In this document: piece after piece, positions 18,401 to 27,511 of the stretch | How the letters are laid out: each line of letters starts with the position of its first letter | How positions within the stretch are numbered: position 1 is the stretch's first letter | NCBI GenBank assembly: GCA_949715645.1 | Contig: OX454526.1 | Span: forward strand, 309,933,195-309,997,194 | DNA length: 64,000 bases | From: Portevinia maculata | Taxonomy: Eukaryota > Arthropoda > Insecta > Diptera > Syrphidae | Direction of reading: 5' to 3' | Program-made: the position numbers and the translations under genes | The notes under the pieces: model-generated | What the model was told of the DNA's origin: nothing | Database searches by the model: none | What the model saw: the letters and a program-made list of their open reading frames with translations, nothing else

Positions 18401-21366
18401 AATGCTTCAACACTAACTCCAGCTTGACACTGTATTACCGCTACAAATTAGTTAGATAATTTCATTGTAGCTCGAAAACTTTAAAATTTTAACTACTCAC
18501 TCGAAGAAACCCCATTTTTACCTCCACCACTTAGTGCTAAATTATTATTCGTTGTTGAATTTATAATATTATTATTATCCAGGGTTATATTACTTAGGAC
18601 AATCTTTTGTGCTGGGGATGTTGACTTGGGACTAGAAAGGCCATCTATTTGCTGAGTTAGGCCACACGAGAAAACGAATGAAGACAATGAATGGAAGTGA
18701 GCCAGTAAAACCATTGCATGGACAACTTCGGAAACAGACCAACTACTGCTTCCTTTGGTAAGGCACTATAAACATTGTAAACAAAATCATAATTTAATTT
18801 AATGTTAAGTTAGATTTGGGGCTAACCTCTATATGTTCTTGGCGTAGCAACCAAGGCCTATGAGCTAGTAATTTGTTCATTTCATATATGGCACGTAATT
18901 TCGGCGGTATGAATCCCAAGCCGTTTAGCCACATTACATCTCCACCGTGATTTAAAAATTCATTTTCATACATTTTTACTAAATAAGGACATTGGTGTCG
19001 AGCAGCGGCCTGGAAAGATTAAAGATGAAAAACTTTACACAAGGACTTTCAAAATAAATGACCAAAACAGAAATGAAAGATTGAGCCCAAGAAAATGCAT
19101 ATGTATTTGGTATTTTCACAGGCAGCAATCTAAAAATGAGAATACAAAATGTATTTATAAACATAGGGACGGGCTACAGTCCGCTTGGGCGAACTGTTGG
19201 ATACCCTATTCTTATTCCTATCCCTCATAAGTGGGTGTGACAAAAGTCTAAGTATGGTTGAATTGTTAAGAACGCTCTACATATTTTGTTATATAACATT
19301 TAAAGGATTTTATCAAAAAAAACGCTCCCTAGCTCAAACTTAGGTGTTTCAATAAAATTGTTTTATTTAATTGTGGGCGTGTCAGTAGGCGGATTTAAAA
19401 AAAAAATAACACATGAGAATAAAGGGCCCCTAGAGAGTATATATTATAAATTTCAGCTCCCTAGCTCAAACTTTGAATTTTCAAAAAAAAAAAAAAAAAA
19501 AATTGTGGGCGGATTTTAAAAATATTTACACATGAGCATAAAGGGCCCATAGAGAGTATATATTATAAATTTCAGCTCCCTAGCTCAAACTTTGGATTTT
19601 CAAAAATTAATATACCCTTAGAATAGGGTATAAAAAAATTGCTTTATTTATTTGTGGGCGTGTCAGCGGGCGGATTTTGAAATTTTTTTATCCCGAGCAG
19701 TTTTAGGAGTCATAGATCATATATACAAAATTTCAGCTTTCTAGCTCAAAATTCGATTTTTTCCAAAATTTTGTTTTTTTGAGTGTCTGTGTCTGTGTCT
19801 GTGGGCGGATTTCAAAAATTCGTAAACTTGATTATTTCGGGACCCTAGAGAGTATATGGTTAAAATTTCAGCTCTCTAGGTCCAGTTTAAAGGCCTAATT
19901 TTTGGCTACAGACGGACGGACGGACGGACGGACATGGCTAGATCGACATTACTATCGATGCTGATCATAAATATAGTAACTTTTAGGGGTCTACGGACAA
20001 TATTAAGGTATGTTACAAACTATGCGTCAAAATTAATATACCCTTAGAATAGGGTATAATGATAGATCAAAAATCCGCATAAAATTCACAACTGATCAAA
20101 CATTTAGATGACTGACAACGATAATACTAATTCATCAATTGTGTTGACCATTGTCAATTTGTGTCAAAAAGTCTATTGATATTTCACAACCATAATAGGG
20201 CCCTATATTACATATAGTTTCATGAAAATATATACCGGGATTATTATAAGATATTTTATATATTTCTGAAGGAAACATATTCATTATACCCCATTTCTTA
20301 ATATTGCCCGCAGAGTCCTTAACGTTACATAGTCGTGATCACCAGCGATAGTACTCGTAATATCGATCGAGCCATGTCCGTTCGTCTGTCACTCGGCAAA
20401 AATTAGGCCTTTCAACTGGGTCTAGAAAGCTGAAATTTTAACCATATACTCTCCAGGGACCCAAAATAATTAAGTTTAAGCATTTTTAAAATCGCCCTTT
20501 GACAAATTTAAAAAAAAAAATCGAATTTTGAGCTGGAAAGAAAAAATGACATATGGTCTTTACCTACGTCTTTTTAAGATCCGTCTACTTTAAAAAAAAA
20601 GAAAACAATTTTATCGAAAAGTCAAAGCTGGAGCTCGGATCTGAAATTTATAATATATAGGATAAGATTTTTTATATCCGCTTTGACCAACAAAAAAAAG
20701 GAATTTCTTTCAGGATACAAAAGTTATTGAGTTAGTATTTCAACATATTGAAATTATTATTATTATTTTTTTATTTAAATTAAGATAAAGAAAAACCGTT
20801 CAAAAACTAAATTATTTCTGTTTAAAAATACAGAAATAGTTGGAACTGCATTTCCCACATTCTAATGCAGAATGGTACCAAATTTATAAGTTGTTAGGAA
20901 ATGTTAAGGTAAGAAGATGATTTAAATTTTACAACATTTCAAATAAAATCTAAGTATCTGTTAGTTGACCTCACAGATGCTGCCAATATAGACGTTCTCT
21001 GTGTAAGGATATTAAAAAGACAATAATGAGAAGGAAACACTTTGGTTTCAAATTAAACGGGAAAAAATATTTAGGTAAATTCAAAATCTCCTTTTATTTT
21101 AACCCATTTAATAGGAAATCTCCTGTATTTTTTTCTAAATGTTTGGAAATTTACAGCACTGGGTAGGATGAACAAATATTTATTGCGAAAAGAATACTTA
21201 CTATGATGGCCAGATAGTATCTGTAATTATAAGGAAGTGGACCATCTCCGAGCATAATAAAACTCTGTGTGCGTATGAAGTGTTGTAAGAATCGGGGATG
21301 ATAGCCAATGACTCGTGACACATGGTCTAATTCAAGTTCTTCCATATTGCTTTGTTTTACACCCTC
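12383..21366 (-). CDS. Sesn: Sestrin, seven coding exons in view
   Basis: Sestrins restrain TORC1 in the cytosol by binding GATOR2, sense leucine, and have an N-terminal alkylhydroperoxidase-like fold. Exons on the minus strand (21202-21366, 18827-19009, 18501-18765, 18128-18440, 17885-18068, 12563-12673, 12383-12469) join with matching phases to 435 residues plus stop. N-terminal domain: TQSFIMLGDGPLPYNYRYYL and AAARHQCPYLV with the catalytic-type Cys. C-terminal domain: YNLTYFTMA-like core, VDTS, FRRAIWNYIQC, DDYDYGEVNQ, then LLDSEK and YALREIMRYMT at the end. Fly and vertebrate sestrins are about 480-500 residues, so some 50-60 N-terminal residues are missing from this model. The last intron is 5.2 kb and full of transposons. 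Identity is secure. Confidence 0.96.
12563..12673 (-). CDS. Sesn: Sestrin exon 6
   Basis: Thirty-seven codons between TTTCAG and GTAAGA, phase 0 on both sides: LLDRPLKMFIKTACCFPERI, then a less conserved segment ending LLDSEK. The Glu of SEK aligns with human SESN2 Glu451 of the leucine pocket. The residue aligned with human Trp444 is Leu, as in the Drosophila protein (recalled as Leu431). Confidence 0.94.
12750..13289. repeat. imperfect tandem repeat in the last Sestrin intron
   Basis: The segment GATCACAACCCTC followed by CACTTCA occurs near 12781 and near 13051. Each is followed by a related stretch that ends near GATTTGGAAACACTTCATC or its variant. The two units are about 270 bases apart and clearly diverged. 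They may be remnants of one mobile element, but I recognise none. Confidence 0.4.
13290..13465 (-). pseudogene. LINE C-terminal fragment (RTE-like)
   Basis: The frame reads YEGKLAAADMKMLRIIAGVI then a charged segment ending NIRGSLHIKEN. This corresponds to the 'EMRMLRWMCG...R...IR' region near the end of many RTE-like LINE polyproteins. No catalytic part is attached. It is intronic debris in Sestrin, in the same orientation as the gene. Confidence 0.6.
13843..14451. mobile_element. PIF/Harbinger non-autonomous element A
   Basis: The element is 609 bases. A TTA duplication, the Harbinger target preference, flanks it at 13840-13842 and 14452-14454. Inverted ends begin GGCTAATTGCACACACACCG (left) and GCCTAATTGCAGACACACCG (right, minus strand). 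It keeps a MADF gene remnant (13949-14158) and has lost the DDE transposase. It lies in the last Sestrin intron. Confidence 0.9.
13949..14158 (-). CDS. MADF-domain protein fragment of Harbinger
   Basis: ATG at 14158. The frame encodes LISLVEARPVLWDKTLDKF then RNITWDAWREVCCALKNDFE, a good MADF DNA-binding domain (a Myb/SANT relative). PIF/Harbinger elements carry such a second protein, which helps bring the transposase to DNA. The gene is cut after the domain. The copy in element B has an extra stretch of about 50 bases with a GTAAGTAG splice donor, so the original gene was probably spliced. Confidence 0.85.
   Translation of the reverse strand: MGDLIDNDVLISLVEARPVLWDKTLDKFKDRNITWDAWREVCCALKNDFEVLEDKEKTHLVSRSRQQSN
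14455..15002. mobile_element. PIF/Harbinger element B, left part
   Basis: It follows element A after a shared TTA. Its sequence is nearly the same as A up to the segment GCCGGCGATACAATGGCAGT, where it stops and an inverted copy (C) begins at 15005. The outer ends of B and C together are flanked by TTA (14452-14454 and 15758-15760). The B-C pair therefore may have moved or been joined as one unit. Confidence 0.8.
14640..14815 (-). pseudogene. MADF gene of Harbinger copy B, with nonsense mutation
   Basis: Same gene as at 13949-14158, starting at 14815. The conserved Trp of the VLWDK motif has become TGA, so the protein is cut short. Near its end this copy keeps GTAAGTAG, a likely donor site that is deleted in copy A. 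Confidence 0.8.
15005..15757. mobile_element. PIF/Harbinger element C, inverted, with DDE gene
   Basis: The left end GGCTAATTGCACACACACCG and the right end (minus strand GCCTAATAGCACACACACCG) are inverted. TTA follows at 15758-15760. Compared with A, C is in the opposite orientation and keeps the transposase rather than the MADF gene. Together A and C imply a parent with the two genes converging between the ends. Confidence 0.85.
15150..15647 (-). pseudogene. PIF/Harbinger DDE transposase fragment
   Basis: The frame encodes most of the HARBI1-like nuclease core. FPHCIGAVDGKHVRI holds the first Asp. VADSKYRFEYVNIG and GSFGKDCD hold the second. GDEAFGLHTHLMRPYGG is the DAAFPL-type box. RARRYVECAFG holds the Glu. 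The N-terminal part is missing and the C-terminus is cut right after the Glu motif, at the border with terminal sequence. Inactive on its own. Confidence 0.9.
15761..16360. other. intron sequence, nothing recognised
   Basis: AT-rich Sestrin intron. Short frames on both strands have no recognisable motifs. Confidence 0.4.
16361..16455 (+). pseudogene. LINE fragment interrupted by another LINE
   Basis: The frame reads VIPNCEKFKYLGSLNNSEAT followed by CDDDI, the 'FKYLGS' box after the RT domain of RTE-like and CR1-like LINEs. It stops exactly where the T run (A tail of the minus-strand LINE at 16453-17830) begins. The second LINE therefore landed in the first. Confidence 0.65.
16453..17830 (-). 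mobile_element. 5'-truncated LINE with RNase H (I/LOA-like)
   Basis: The A tail appears as a T run at 16453-16467. Reading inward on the minus strand: a 3' UTR, a Cys/His cluster (CRLCLEEDESAEHILCEC), a full RNase H domain and the end of the RT. The front is lost near 17830. Non-LTR elements with a C-terminal RNase H belong to the I/LOA/R1 side of the LINE tree. It is in the same orientation as Sestrin, inside the last intron. Confidence 0.85.
16551..17763 (-). pseudogene. RT end, RNase H and zinc cluster of the intronic LINE
   Basis: From 17763: ISGAMRTCPTAAIEAITRIT (post-RT region), then WYTDGSK (first Asp of RNase H). Next come FTDSQAAINAL, WWVPGHVGVEGNEKADELA (the DE and PGHxGxxGNExAD boxes), and last the Cys/His cluster at 16690-16750. 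Frame changes near 17340 and 16800 break it. The catalytic residues of RNase H are still visible. Confidence 0.85.
17885..18068 (-). CDS. Sesn: Sestrin exon 5
   Basis: Acceptor TTTCAG, donor GTAAGT. It encodes LYHDVGYLLDGKFRVAFNLT, YFTMA, KNVDTSKFRRAIWNYIQC and DDYDYGEVNQ. Human SESN2 Thr374, Thr377, Thr386 and Arg390 of the leucine pocket are kept. Leu389 is Phe here. Confidence 0.97.
18128..18440 (-). CDS. Sesn: Sestrin exon 4
   Basis: Acceptor TTTGTAG, donor GTAACT. It covers the flexible linker (acidic, Ser/Glu-rich) and then YQDFARRGSDNIPNTFRIQD and YSWDDHGYSLVN, close to the vertebrate FRVQDYCWEDHGYSLVN block. The first two bases complete a codon split with exon 3. Confidence 0.96.
18501..18765 (-). 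CDS. Sesn: Sestrin exon 3
   Basis: Acceptor TATAG, donor GTGAGT. It encodes SSWSVSEVVHAMVLLAHFHS then LSSFVFSCGL, conserved in all sestrins, then an Asn/Ser/Thr-rich linker unlike vertebrate forms. It ends one base into a codon. Confidence 0.96.
18827..19009 (-). CDS. Sesn: Sestrin exon 2, with the redox-type Cys
   Basis: Acceptor TTTCCAG, donor GTTAGC, phase 0 on both sides. It begins AAARHQCPYLVKMYENEFLN and later reads HRPWLLRQEHIE. The Cys aligns with human SESN2 Cys125, and Tyr two residues on with Tyr127. The residue aligned with His132 is Tyr. Confidence 0.97.
19163..20059 (+). mobile_element. DINE-1/Helentron-like repeat H1, in a Sestrin intron
   Basis: It starts ATAGGGACGGGCTACAGTCC and ends with the hairpin TACCCT-TAGAAT-AGGGTA. 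Inside are three to four modules of about 115 bases (CTCCCTAGCTCAAACTTT and GTGGGCGTGTCAG) and a GGAC microsatellite near 19912-19932. A second hairpin end at 19610-19634 shows two units joined head to tail. DINE-1/HINE elements are known for such a microsatellite core and a terminal hairpin. It lies between Sestrin exons 1 and 2. Confidence 0.75.
20290..20640 (-). mobile_element. degenerate DINE-1/Helentron-like repeat H2
   Basis: Reverse orientation. It shares CGATCGAGCCATGTCCGTTC, AAAAATTAGGCCTTTCAACT and the following CTGAAATTTTAACCATATACTC module with the other copies, but it has many changes and its hairpin end is lost. It is older than H1, in the same intron. Confidence 0.65.
20641..21201. 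other. Sestrin intron, nothing further recognised
   Basis: AT-rich sequence between repeat H2 and exon 1 in view. No coding signal except the exon that follows. Confidence 0.4.
21202..21366 (-). CDS. Sesn: Sestrin exon 1 in view
   Basis: The acceptor ATTTTAG shows this is not the first exon. It encodes ELDHVSRVIGYHPRFLQHFI, then RTQSFIMLGDGPLPYNYRYY and LAII, close to the vertebrate YHPEYLESFLRTQHYLL..DGPLPLHYRHYI block. The ATG inside it (21345) could serve as a start in principle, but conservation upstream argues for earlier exons. Confidence 0.96.
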
Positions 21367-22689
21367 CTAAAATTATATAATGTATGCACCTTAATTATTC
21401 AGTGATTATATTCTGATTATAACACAACAAAGGAAGACATATTTCTACTGAATATAAATATACGAGTATATAGGTTTTTAAAGAATGATCTTCGCAGAGA
21501 ATGAGGAGCAGAGCATTTTTTTTTTAAATTAAAATTTCTTTTAACCATAAATGTCTAATCTATTTCAATAGATTGTTATTACTAATCTTTATCGATTCGA
21601 CGACTACGAAACACATTTAAAAAATTGTTCTTTTAGCTTGATAAATATTAATTCATTTATTGTCTATTGTTATAAGTTACAAAAATTAGTAATACATACT
21701 TCAGTCTTTATCCATTTTTTGGGTTTATAAGCAGTCTCTTCAAAAACAGACTGTCATTATAAACAATTATAAATATGTGTATTCAATATTAGAAACAAAA
21801 GATTATGTTAGAGTAAAAAAAACAAAAAAATGCAAAGCGGCAATTCCGAACTTGACACATCATAATGATTTTCTCATCCTTCTCATTGATGATAGACAAA
21901 CTGCACAAATCGTTCTCTTTCTGTTTTCTGGCTGTCCTGAACTGGTTCGTGGTTGACTTGAAGCATTCGGTTGCATTGCAATACATTATTTATTACATCT
22001 CTGAGAGAAGTTGGAGCAAAAAGTCAGGTTATTACTAACCTTTGTCGATTCGAATACGGAAAATATGTATATCTATAAAACGGCTGCGTAAACACTCGCT
22101 TTGAATGTGTCACGTTTGACAGATCAACACTATGAGCATATACGGTGAATGAGCGAGATTAGAACTTTGCGCGAAAAGAAATCAAGAATAAATTTGAACA
22201 GTTCGATTCGAAATAGGTTAGTAATCTAGGGTTAAGGAGTACAGAGTTTTTTAATTAGAAGTTTTATTTTGAATAGCTTGCTAATTTGTTTTCTAAAAGC
22301 TGTATCATTAATTAAAACAGAACGATATATGTACCTACGTATGCTTTAACAAATTAATTAACAGGGTACACATTTGAAATCATTCTGAGCGATGAGGAAC
22401 ATTTCCACATTCAAGGCGTAATTAAGTGTTACTGTTTGGCGCTTGCCTTATTTCTTTGAAAATTGAGCAGTGTGTCTGTTATTGTGAAAGGATTGTGCTA
22501 TAGAATCATGATTAATAAAAATGTGAGGTCTGAACTTGAAGGTATGTATGTGGACAATGTGTGTTTCCAACAAGACAGCGCATAGTGGGGTTGATTAATC
22601 AACCGACAAAGCTAGGATTCTGAAATTTCGTCTAATGATTGTTGGAAATTTGTATAAAAAAATGTACAGCCCACTCATGGCCACGCTCA
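21367..22689. other. upstream Sestrin region; one weak exon candidate
   Basis: Minus-strand 21986-21850 encodes MYCNATECFKSTTNQFRTAR and continues for about 25 codons with protein-like composition. Sestrin's N-terminal exon should lie in this direction, so it is a candidate. There is no convincing donor site and the match is not testable by eye. The rest is AT-rich. Confidence 0.25.
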
Positions 22690-23590
22690 CCCGCTTACAA
22701 GGAAAAAACACTGTCACTATTATCATCTTCGTCATCATCACCGCTTTCTTGAACTGGTGGTAAAGCTTTAAGTAAATCCAATGCTTCTTCGGATAGGTGT
22801 TGATGTTTTTTTGGATAGTTTCCTCCTGCCTGTAATAATTAGATCGGAACTTATCAGAAAATAGTGAAAAAACATTTTTATTCATTTTTTCACGACTTGA
22901 TTGTCGCTCTCTATAATTTTTGAAATCCTTGTTTCGTGCTTCTTGGACTTCCTCTCTCAGTTGTATAATGGAAAATAAAGTATACGATATTATTTCTGGT
23001 CCATGTATAAAATAAATGCAGAGCGTGGATATCTGGCCGTATCATGTGAACATTTCCTGAACTTCTCGACATCAATTTCAAAGCCATACAAACCATACAA
23101 CTGCACTACTTTCCTATATCTCTATTCTTTCTAAGGTAAGTAGCACCCAAAAGCATGCAATGAAATATGCCATTGCTAGTTGCTGCTTGCTGTTCACAAA
23201 TGCTTGTGCTGTGTTCATAGCACAATAAGGGTACTGTAACATTTACGGCAAAACCCCTTTAGCGTAAGCAAATTATAAAAAAAGGCACTAGATACAACTA
23301 CCATGCCATCAACTTTGGTTATGTCATAAGAATTACCAAATCCGGGCTTTGGTTTGTCTGCTATCGTCACATCGATCTTCAAATTCTTTTTGGATTCCCG
23401 CATTATTTCCGCAACAATAGCTTTGTCATTATCCCCTCGAGCTTGCCACTTTTGAGAAGTGAAGAAATGAAGAAGTGAAGAACGGATGGGCCAAACTACA
23501 AGTTCTCGGTATAACTTTTCGTGCAATCCTTCCTCTATATTTGTGTTTGAAGTCTCGGTTAGACCGTTGCACACTTTACCGCCAATCATA
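22690..23590 (-). pseudogene. broken transposase-like gene of an unnamed family
   Basis: Minus strand from 23589: GGKVCNGLTETSNT, then LHFFTSQKWQARGDNDKAIV and VTIADKPKPGFGNSYD. After breaks, LREEVQEARNKDFKNYRE near 22900-22955, and an acidic tail ending DNSDSVFSL then stop near 22695. I recall these motifs (K-P-G-x-G-N, E-A-R-N-K-x-F-x-x-Y-R) from multi-copy transposase-like proteins in arthropods and cnidarians. I cannot name the superfamily. Several frames are used, so it is dead. Confidence 0.5.
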
Positions 23591-23998
23591 GTAAAATTTA
23601 AGTTATGACTAACAACCAGCGATCTTCCTTAATCAGCACTATTTTTTATTTACTGATCTACTCTGTTTTTTCCTGCAATGGATATTTCTATTCCACAATT
23701 TTAGAACTACAGGTAAGTGGAAGTCGAACAAGACAGGTTATAAAGACGGACGAATCAGATACTTCGAAACCATGAACAAACAAGCACAGTTTATGTAAAT
23801 CTTCATTTTTTTAATAAGAGAATGACAACTTTTTGTCATAACGCTGAATAGTGTGGTCAAGCAAGGCTTGCAGAATAACATCTACCGAAGTTGTGGTAAT
23901 TCTAATGTGTTCGGAAGGGTGATAGCACTCTTCTTTAGCGGATTTAATAATCTTATAAGAAGGAAATTTTGCTGGTGCACTCATTCAAATTATCTATA
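23591..23998. other. spacer, nothing recognised
   Basis: No coding or repeat signal beyond AT-rich sequence. The TA at 23997-23998 abuts the composite element. Confidence 0.4.
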
Positions 23999-24655
23999 CT
24001 AGGGGTCGCCCCGTGGTCGAAATTCGACCAATTTTTTCTATAAGTTCATTCCCTCTCTCTCTCTCCCACTCTCTCTCCCACATACCCTCAAGCACAAAAC
24101 TTAAACTGTGCGCATACAAAGTCGTTGCTCGTGGTTGTTACTGCTCTGTGAACGGAGTTACTACAACAAATGCATGCACATATGAAAACGTCTTTCGCGG
24201 CTAAGTCGCCTGTTCGCGCGTTTATTGACGTTTATTGACAAAGTCGCCTGTTTGTTTTTATACCCTATTCTAAGGGTATATTAATTTTGAAACATAGTTT
24301 GTAACATACCTTAATAATATTGCCCGTAGACCCTTAAAGTTACTATATTTATGATCAGCATCGATAGTAATGTCGATCTAGCCATGTCCGTCCGTCCGTC
24401 CGTCCGTCGGCAAAAATTAGGCCTTTAAACTGGATCTAGAAATAATCAAGTTTACGAATTTTTGAAATCCGCCCACAGACACTCCCACAAACTCAAAAAA
24501 ACAAAATTTTCGAAAAAATTGAATTTTGAGCTAGAAAGCTGAAATTTATAATATATACTCTCTAAGCGCCTTTCAAGCTCATGTCTAAATATTTTCAAAA
24601 TCCGCCTACTGACACACCCACAATTTTTTAAAAAAAAATTGTGAAGCATTTAATT
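23999..24655 (+). repeat. left inverted arm of the composite element
   Basis: It holds a short extra segment (CGCCCCGTGGTCGAAATTC) not present in the right arm, and lacks about 110 bases of the DINE modules present there. Otherwise it mirrors 26290-27020. The two share private changes such as AATATTATTAAGG and a deletion beside TTTCTAGATCCAG, so they come from one recent inverted duplication. Confidence 0.85.
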
Positions 24656-24660
24656 TACCT

Positions 24661-26076
24661 ATGCCAAGAAATTTGTCAGTCAATGATATAGATACTGTGG
24701 ACGTATTTGACGAACAGTTCATTTATGAGCAAATGTATGATGATGCAAATAACGAACAGAAACATATAATTGATCAAGTTTTGCGTGAAGTACAATACAA
24801 AGATACTGGATCAAATGTTTTTTGTCTGTCAGCGCATGCTGGATGTGGAAAGACATTTGTGCAAACTGCAATCATCCATAGAATGAATGCGTTAAATTTA
24901 CGTTGCATAGCTATCGCTTACCGTGGAATTGAATCAACTTTACTTACAAATGGTCGTACGTTACACAATGTTTTTAAATTGCCCATACCTATTTTAGAAA
25001 ATTCTTCAGCCAATGTGCGACCAAATAGTAGTCAAGGGCGTTTAATAAGTGCAGCATCTTTGATATTGATAGATGAATATTCAATGTGTCCGAAAATTGC
25101 ACTTAAAGTAATAGACAAGTTATTGAGAGATTTAGCTTCAGGTGAAGAAAAAAATAAATTATTTGGAGGCAAATCTGTCTTATTATGTGGTGATTTACTC
25201 CAAATTCAGTTTTGATAGAAAATTGTATTATAAGTTGGGAGGAATTTCATAAATTCCATAAAGTTAAGTTGAATCAAAATATGCGAGCTCTTCCCGAAGA
25301 AGTGGATTTTATAAAAATTTAAAAAAAAATGGGAGATGGACATTTGACTACTTATGATTTATTTGGTGAAGATATCATTGAGATACCACAGAGTGCAATC
25401 GGAAATATGAATAATATCATTGAAGACATTTACGGTGATATAAGAGAGACAATTTTGTCGGATGAAGTGCTTAAGCGAGCAATTTTAGCACCAACGAATG
25501 AAGATTGCTCTCTTATTAATGGTGATATTTTGAACCGTATCGATGGACAAAAAAAAAAACGACAACAGTTACGATAAAATAATGGAAAACGAAGGTATAA
25601 ATACAAATGATTTTCCAATAGAATTTTTAAATTTATTAACAATAAGCGGGATGCCACCACATAAGTTAACTTTGAAAGAAAATTGCGTTGTTATGTTAAT
25701 ACGTAATTTAAATACAGCTCAATGTTTAGTTAATGGAACAAGGTTGAGGGTTAAGCGCATGCACCACAATACTTTAGATTGTGAGGTATTAACGGGAACA
25801 GGAGTGAAAAAACGAATTTTGATACCAAGAATTAATTTGACTTTTTCGGGAACTGTGTTACCCTTTCAATTTCAAAGAACACAATTCCCTGTTATACCTG
25901 CATTTGCCATGACGATAAACAAATCGCAAGGACAAACTTTTAATAAAATTGGAATAATGTTGAGGCGACCAGTGTTTTCACACGGTCAGCTATATGTTGC
26001 AAGGTCTTTTAATGGTTTAACATTTTACGTTAAACCATTTTGTTATACTCTACATATTTTGTTATATAACATTTAA
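24661..26076 (+). pseudogene. Pif1-like helicase of Helitron/Helentron type
   Basis: Helitron RepHel proteins end in a Pif1-family DNA helicase that unwinds DNA during rolling-circle transposition. Visible: Walker A SAHAGCGKTFVQTA, Walker B SLILIDEYSMCPK, motif III LLCGDLLQI, and near the end FAMTINKSQGQTFNKIGI and VFSHGQLYVARSF (motifs V/VI). Breaks: a deletion of some tens of codons with a frame change at about 25210, a stop at 25320, and a slip at the A run near 25550. No Rep nuclease is present, so this is only the 3' end of a parent gene. Its last codons (LHILLYNI) run straight into sequence that recurs at the start of repeats H1 and H8. Confidence 0.92.
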
Positions 26077-26779
26077 AGGATTTTATTAAAAAAAACCAAG
26101 CTTTTGTAAAAAAAACGCTCCCTAACTCAAAACTGGTTTTTCAATAAAATTGTTTTATTTAATTGTTGGCGTGTCAGTAGGCGGATTTAAAAAAAATGAA
26201 CACATGAGTATAAAGAGCATATATTATAAATTTCAGCTCCCTAGCTCTAACTTTGGATTTTCAAAAAAAAGATTTTTTTTTTAAAAATTGTGGGCGTGTC
26301 AGTAGGCGGATTTTGAAAATATTTAGACATGAGCTTGAAAGGCGCTTAGAGAGTATATATTATAAATTTCACCTCCCTAGCTCAAATTTTGGTTTTTCAA
26401 TAAAATTGTTTTATTTAATTGTGGGCGTGTCAGTGGCGGATTTGGAAAATTTTATTTACCGATCAGTTTTAGGACTCATACATCATATATAAAAAATTTC
26501 AGCTTTTTAGCTCAAAATTCGATTTTTTCGAAAATTTTGTTTTTTTGAGTTTGTGGGAGTGTCTGTGGGCGGATTTCAAAAATTCGTAAACTTGATTATT
26601 TCTAGATCCAGTTTAAAGGCCTAATTTTTGCCGACGGACGGACGGACGGACATGGCTAGATCGACATTACTATCGATGCTGATCATAAATATAGTAACTT
26701 TAAGGGTCTACGGGCAATATTATTAAGGTATGTTACAAACTATGTTTCAAAATTAATATACCCTTAGAATAGGGTATAA
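26035..26779 (+). mobile_element. DINE-1/Helentron-like repeat H4 (right arm, inner part)
   Basis: From the helicase 3' end through about 115-base modules and GGAC repeats to the hairpin TACCCT-TAGAAT-AGGGTA. It shares CTACATATTTTGTTATATAA with H1 and H8. The short dispersed copies are therefore 3'-end derivatives of the helicase-bearing parent. Confidence 0.8.
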
Positions 26780-27020
26780 AAACAAACAGGCGACTTTGTC
26801 AATAGACGTCAATAAACGCGCGAACAGGCGACTTAGCCGCGAAAGACGTTTTCATAATGTGCATGCATTTGTTGTAGTAACTCCGTTCACAGAGCAGTAA
26901 CAACCACGAGCAACGACTTTGTATTCGCACAGTTCAAGTTTTGTCCTTGAGCGTATGTGGGAGAGAGAGTGGGAGAGAGAGAGAGGGAATGAACTTATAG
27001 AAAAAATTGGTCACCCCTAG
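26290..27020 (-). repeat. right inverted arm of the composite element
   Basis: Mirror of the left arm, ending in GAGAGGGAATGAACTTATAG and CACCCCTAG. The flanking TA is consistent with a TA target duplication. Confidence 0.85.
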
Positions 27021-27511
27021 TATTATATTGATGCCGAGATAATTGTGCTTCAACCGCAAGTGCAAACTCAACTTCATGCGATTTTATTTCTTTGTAGCAA
27101 TATGGAAGCGAAGGTTTATGCCAAGGTTACCAATTAAAACACACAAAGCTTACACCTGGGCCGTTTTCGATAAAATAGAGCCAAAATATGTGCAAATGTG
27201 AAGAACATTTTCATCAAAAGCGCCTGGAAATACAACAGAGGTCCAGGTGGTCATTTGGCTGATAATGCTTTTCATTGTCCATGGAAAACCGTCTTGTATC
27301 GATTTTAATAAATATAAAATAATATTTGAAAAGTACGTGTTTTCTTGATAAATGAAAGCTTGTTCGAAAATTATGTATTAAATCTAAAAAAATATTTTCT
27401 GTATGATTTCTCGAATGACCATGGGAAATGGTCTTGCATTTTTAAAGGATATGTTATTCTAACCAATGCCTAGATATTGTATATGTTACCGGTAATGTAT
27501 GAAATTATTTT
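27021..27511. other. spacer, nothing recognised
   Basis: AT-rich, with two related short phrases (TGTCCATGGAAAACCGTCTTG and CCATGGGAAATGGTCTTGC) about 140 bases apart. No coding signal. Confidence 0.35.

Larger units (their letters stand above)
23999..27020. mobile_element. palindromic composite element with Helentron-type helicase
   Basis: The 3022-base unit is flanked by TA on both sides (23997-23998 and 27021-27022). The ends read CTAGGGGTCGCC (left) and CTAGGGGTGACC (right, minus strand). Two arms of roughly 0.65-0.75 kb are inverted copies. The outer ~255 bases of each arm (CT-repeat, GTCGTTGCTCGTGGTTGTTA, CGCGGCTAAGTCGCCTGTTC) are not DINE sequence. The inner part is a DINE/Helentron end with its hairpin. 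Between the arms lies a Pif1-type helicase pseudogene. Helitrons do not normally have long inverted arms, so this looks like a foldback-type rearrangement or a TA-targeting element that captured a Helentron end. Confidence 0.8.

Noticed and set aside
24661..26076. A host PIF1 helicase gene
   Set aside because: No introns, several breaks, flanked directly by Helentron ends, and with motif spelling typical of Helitron helicases.
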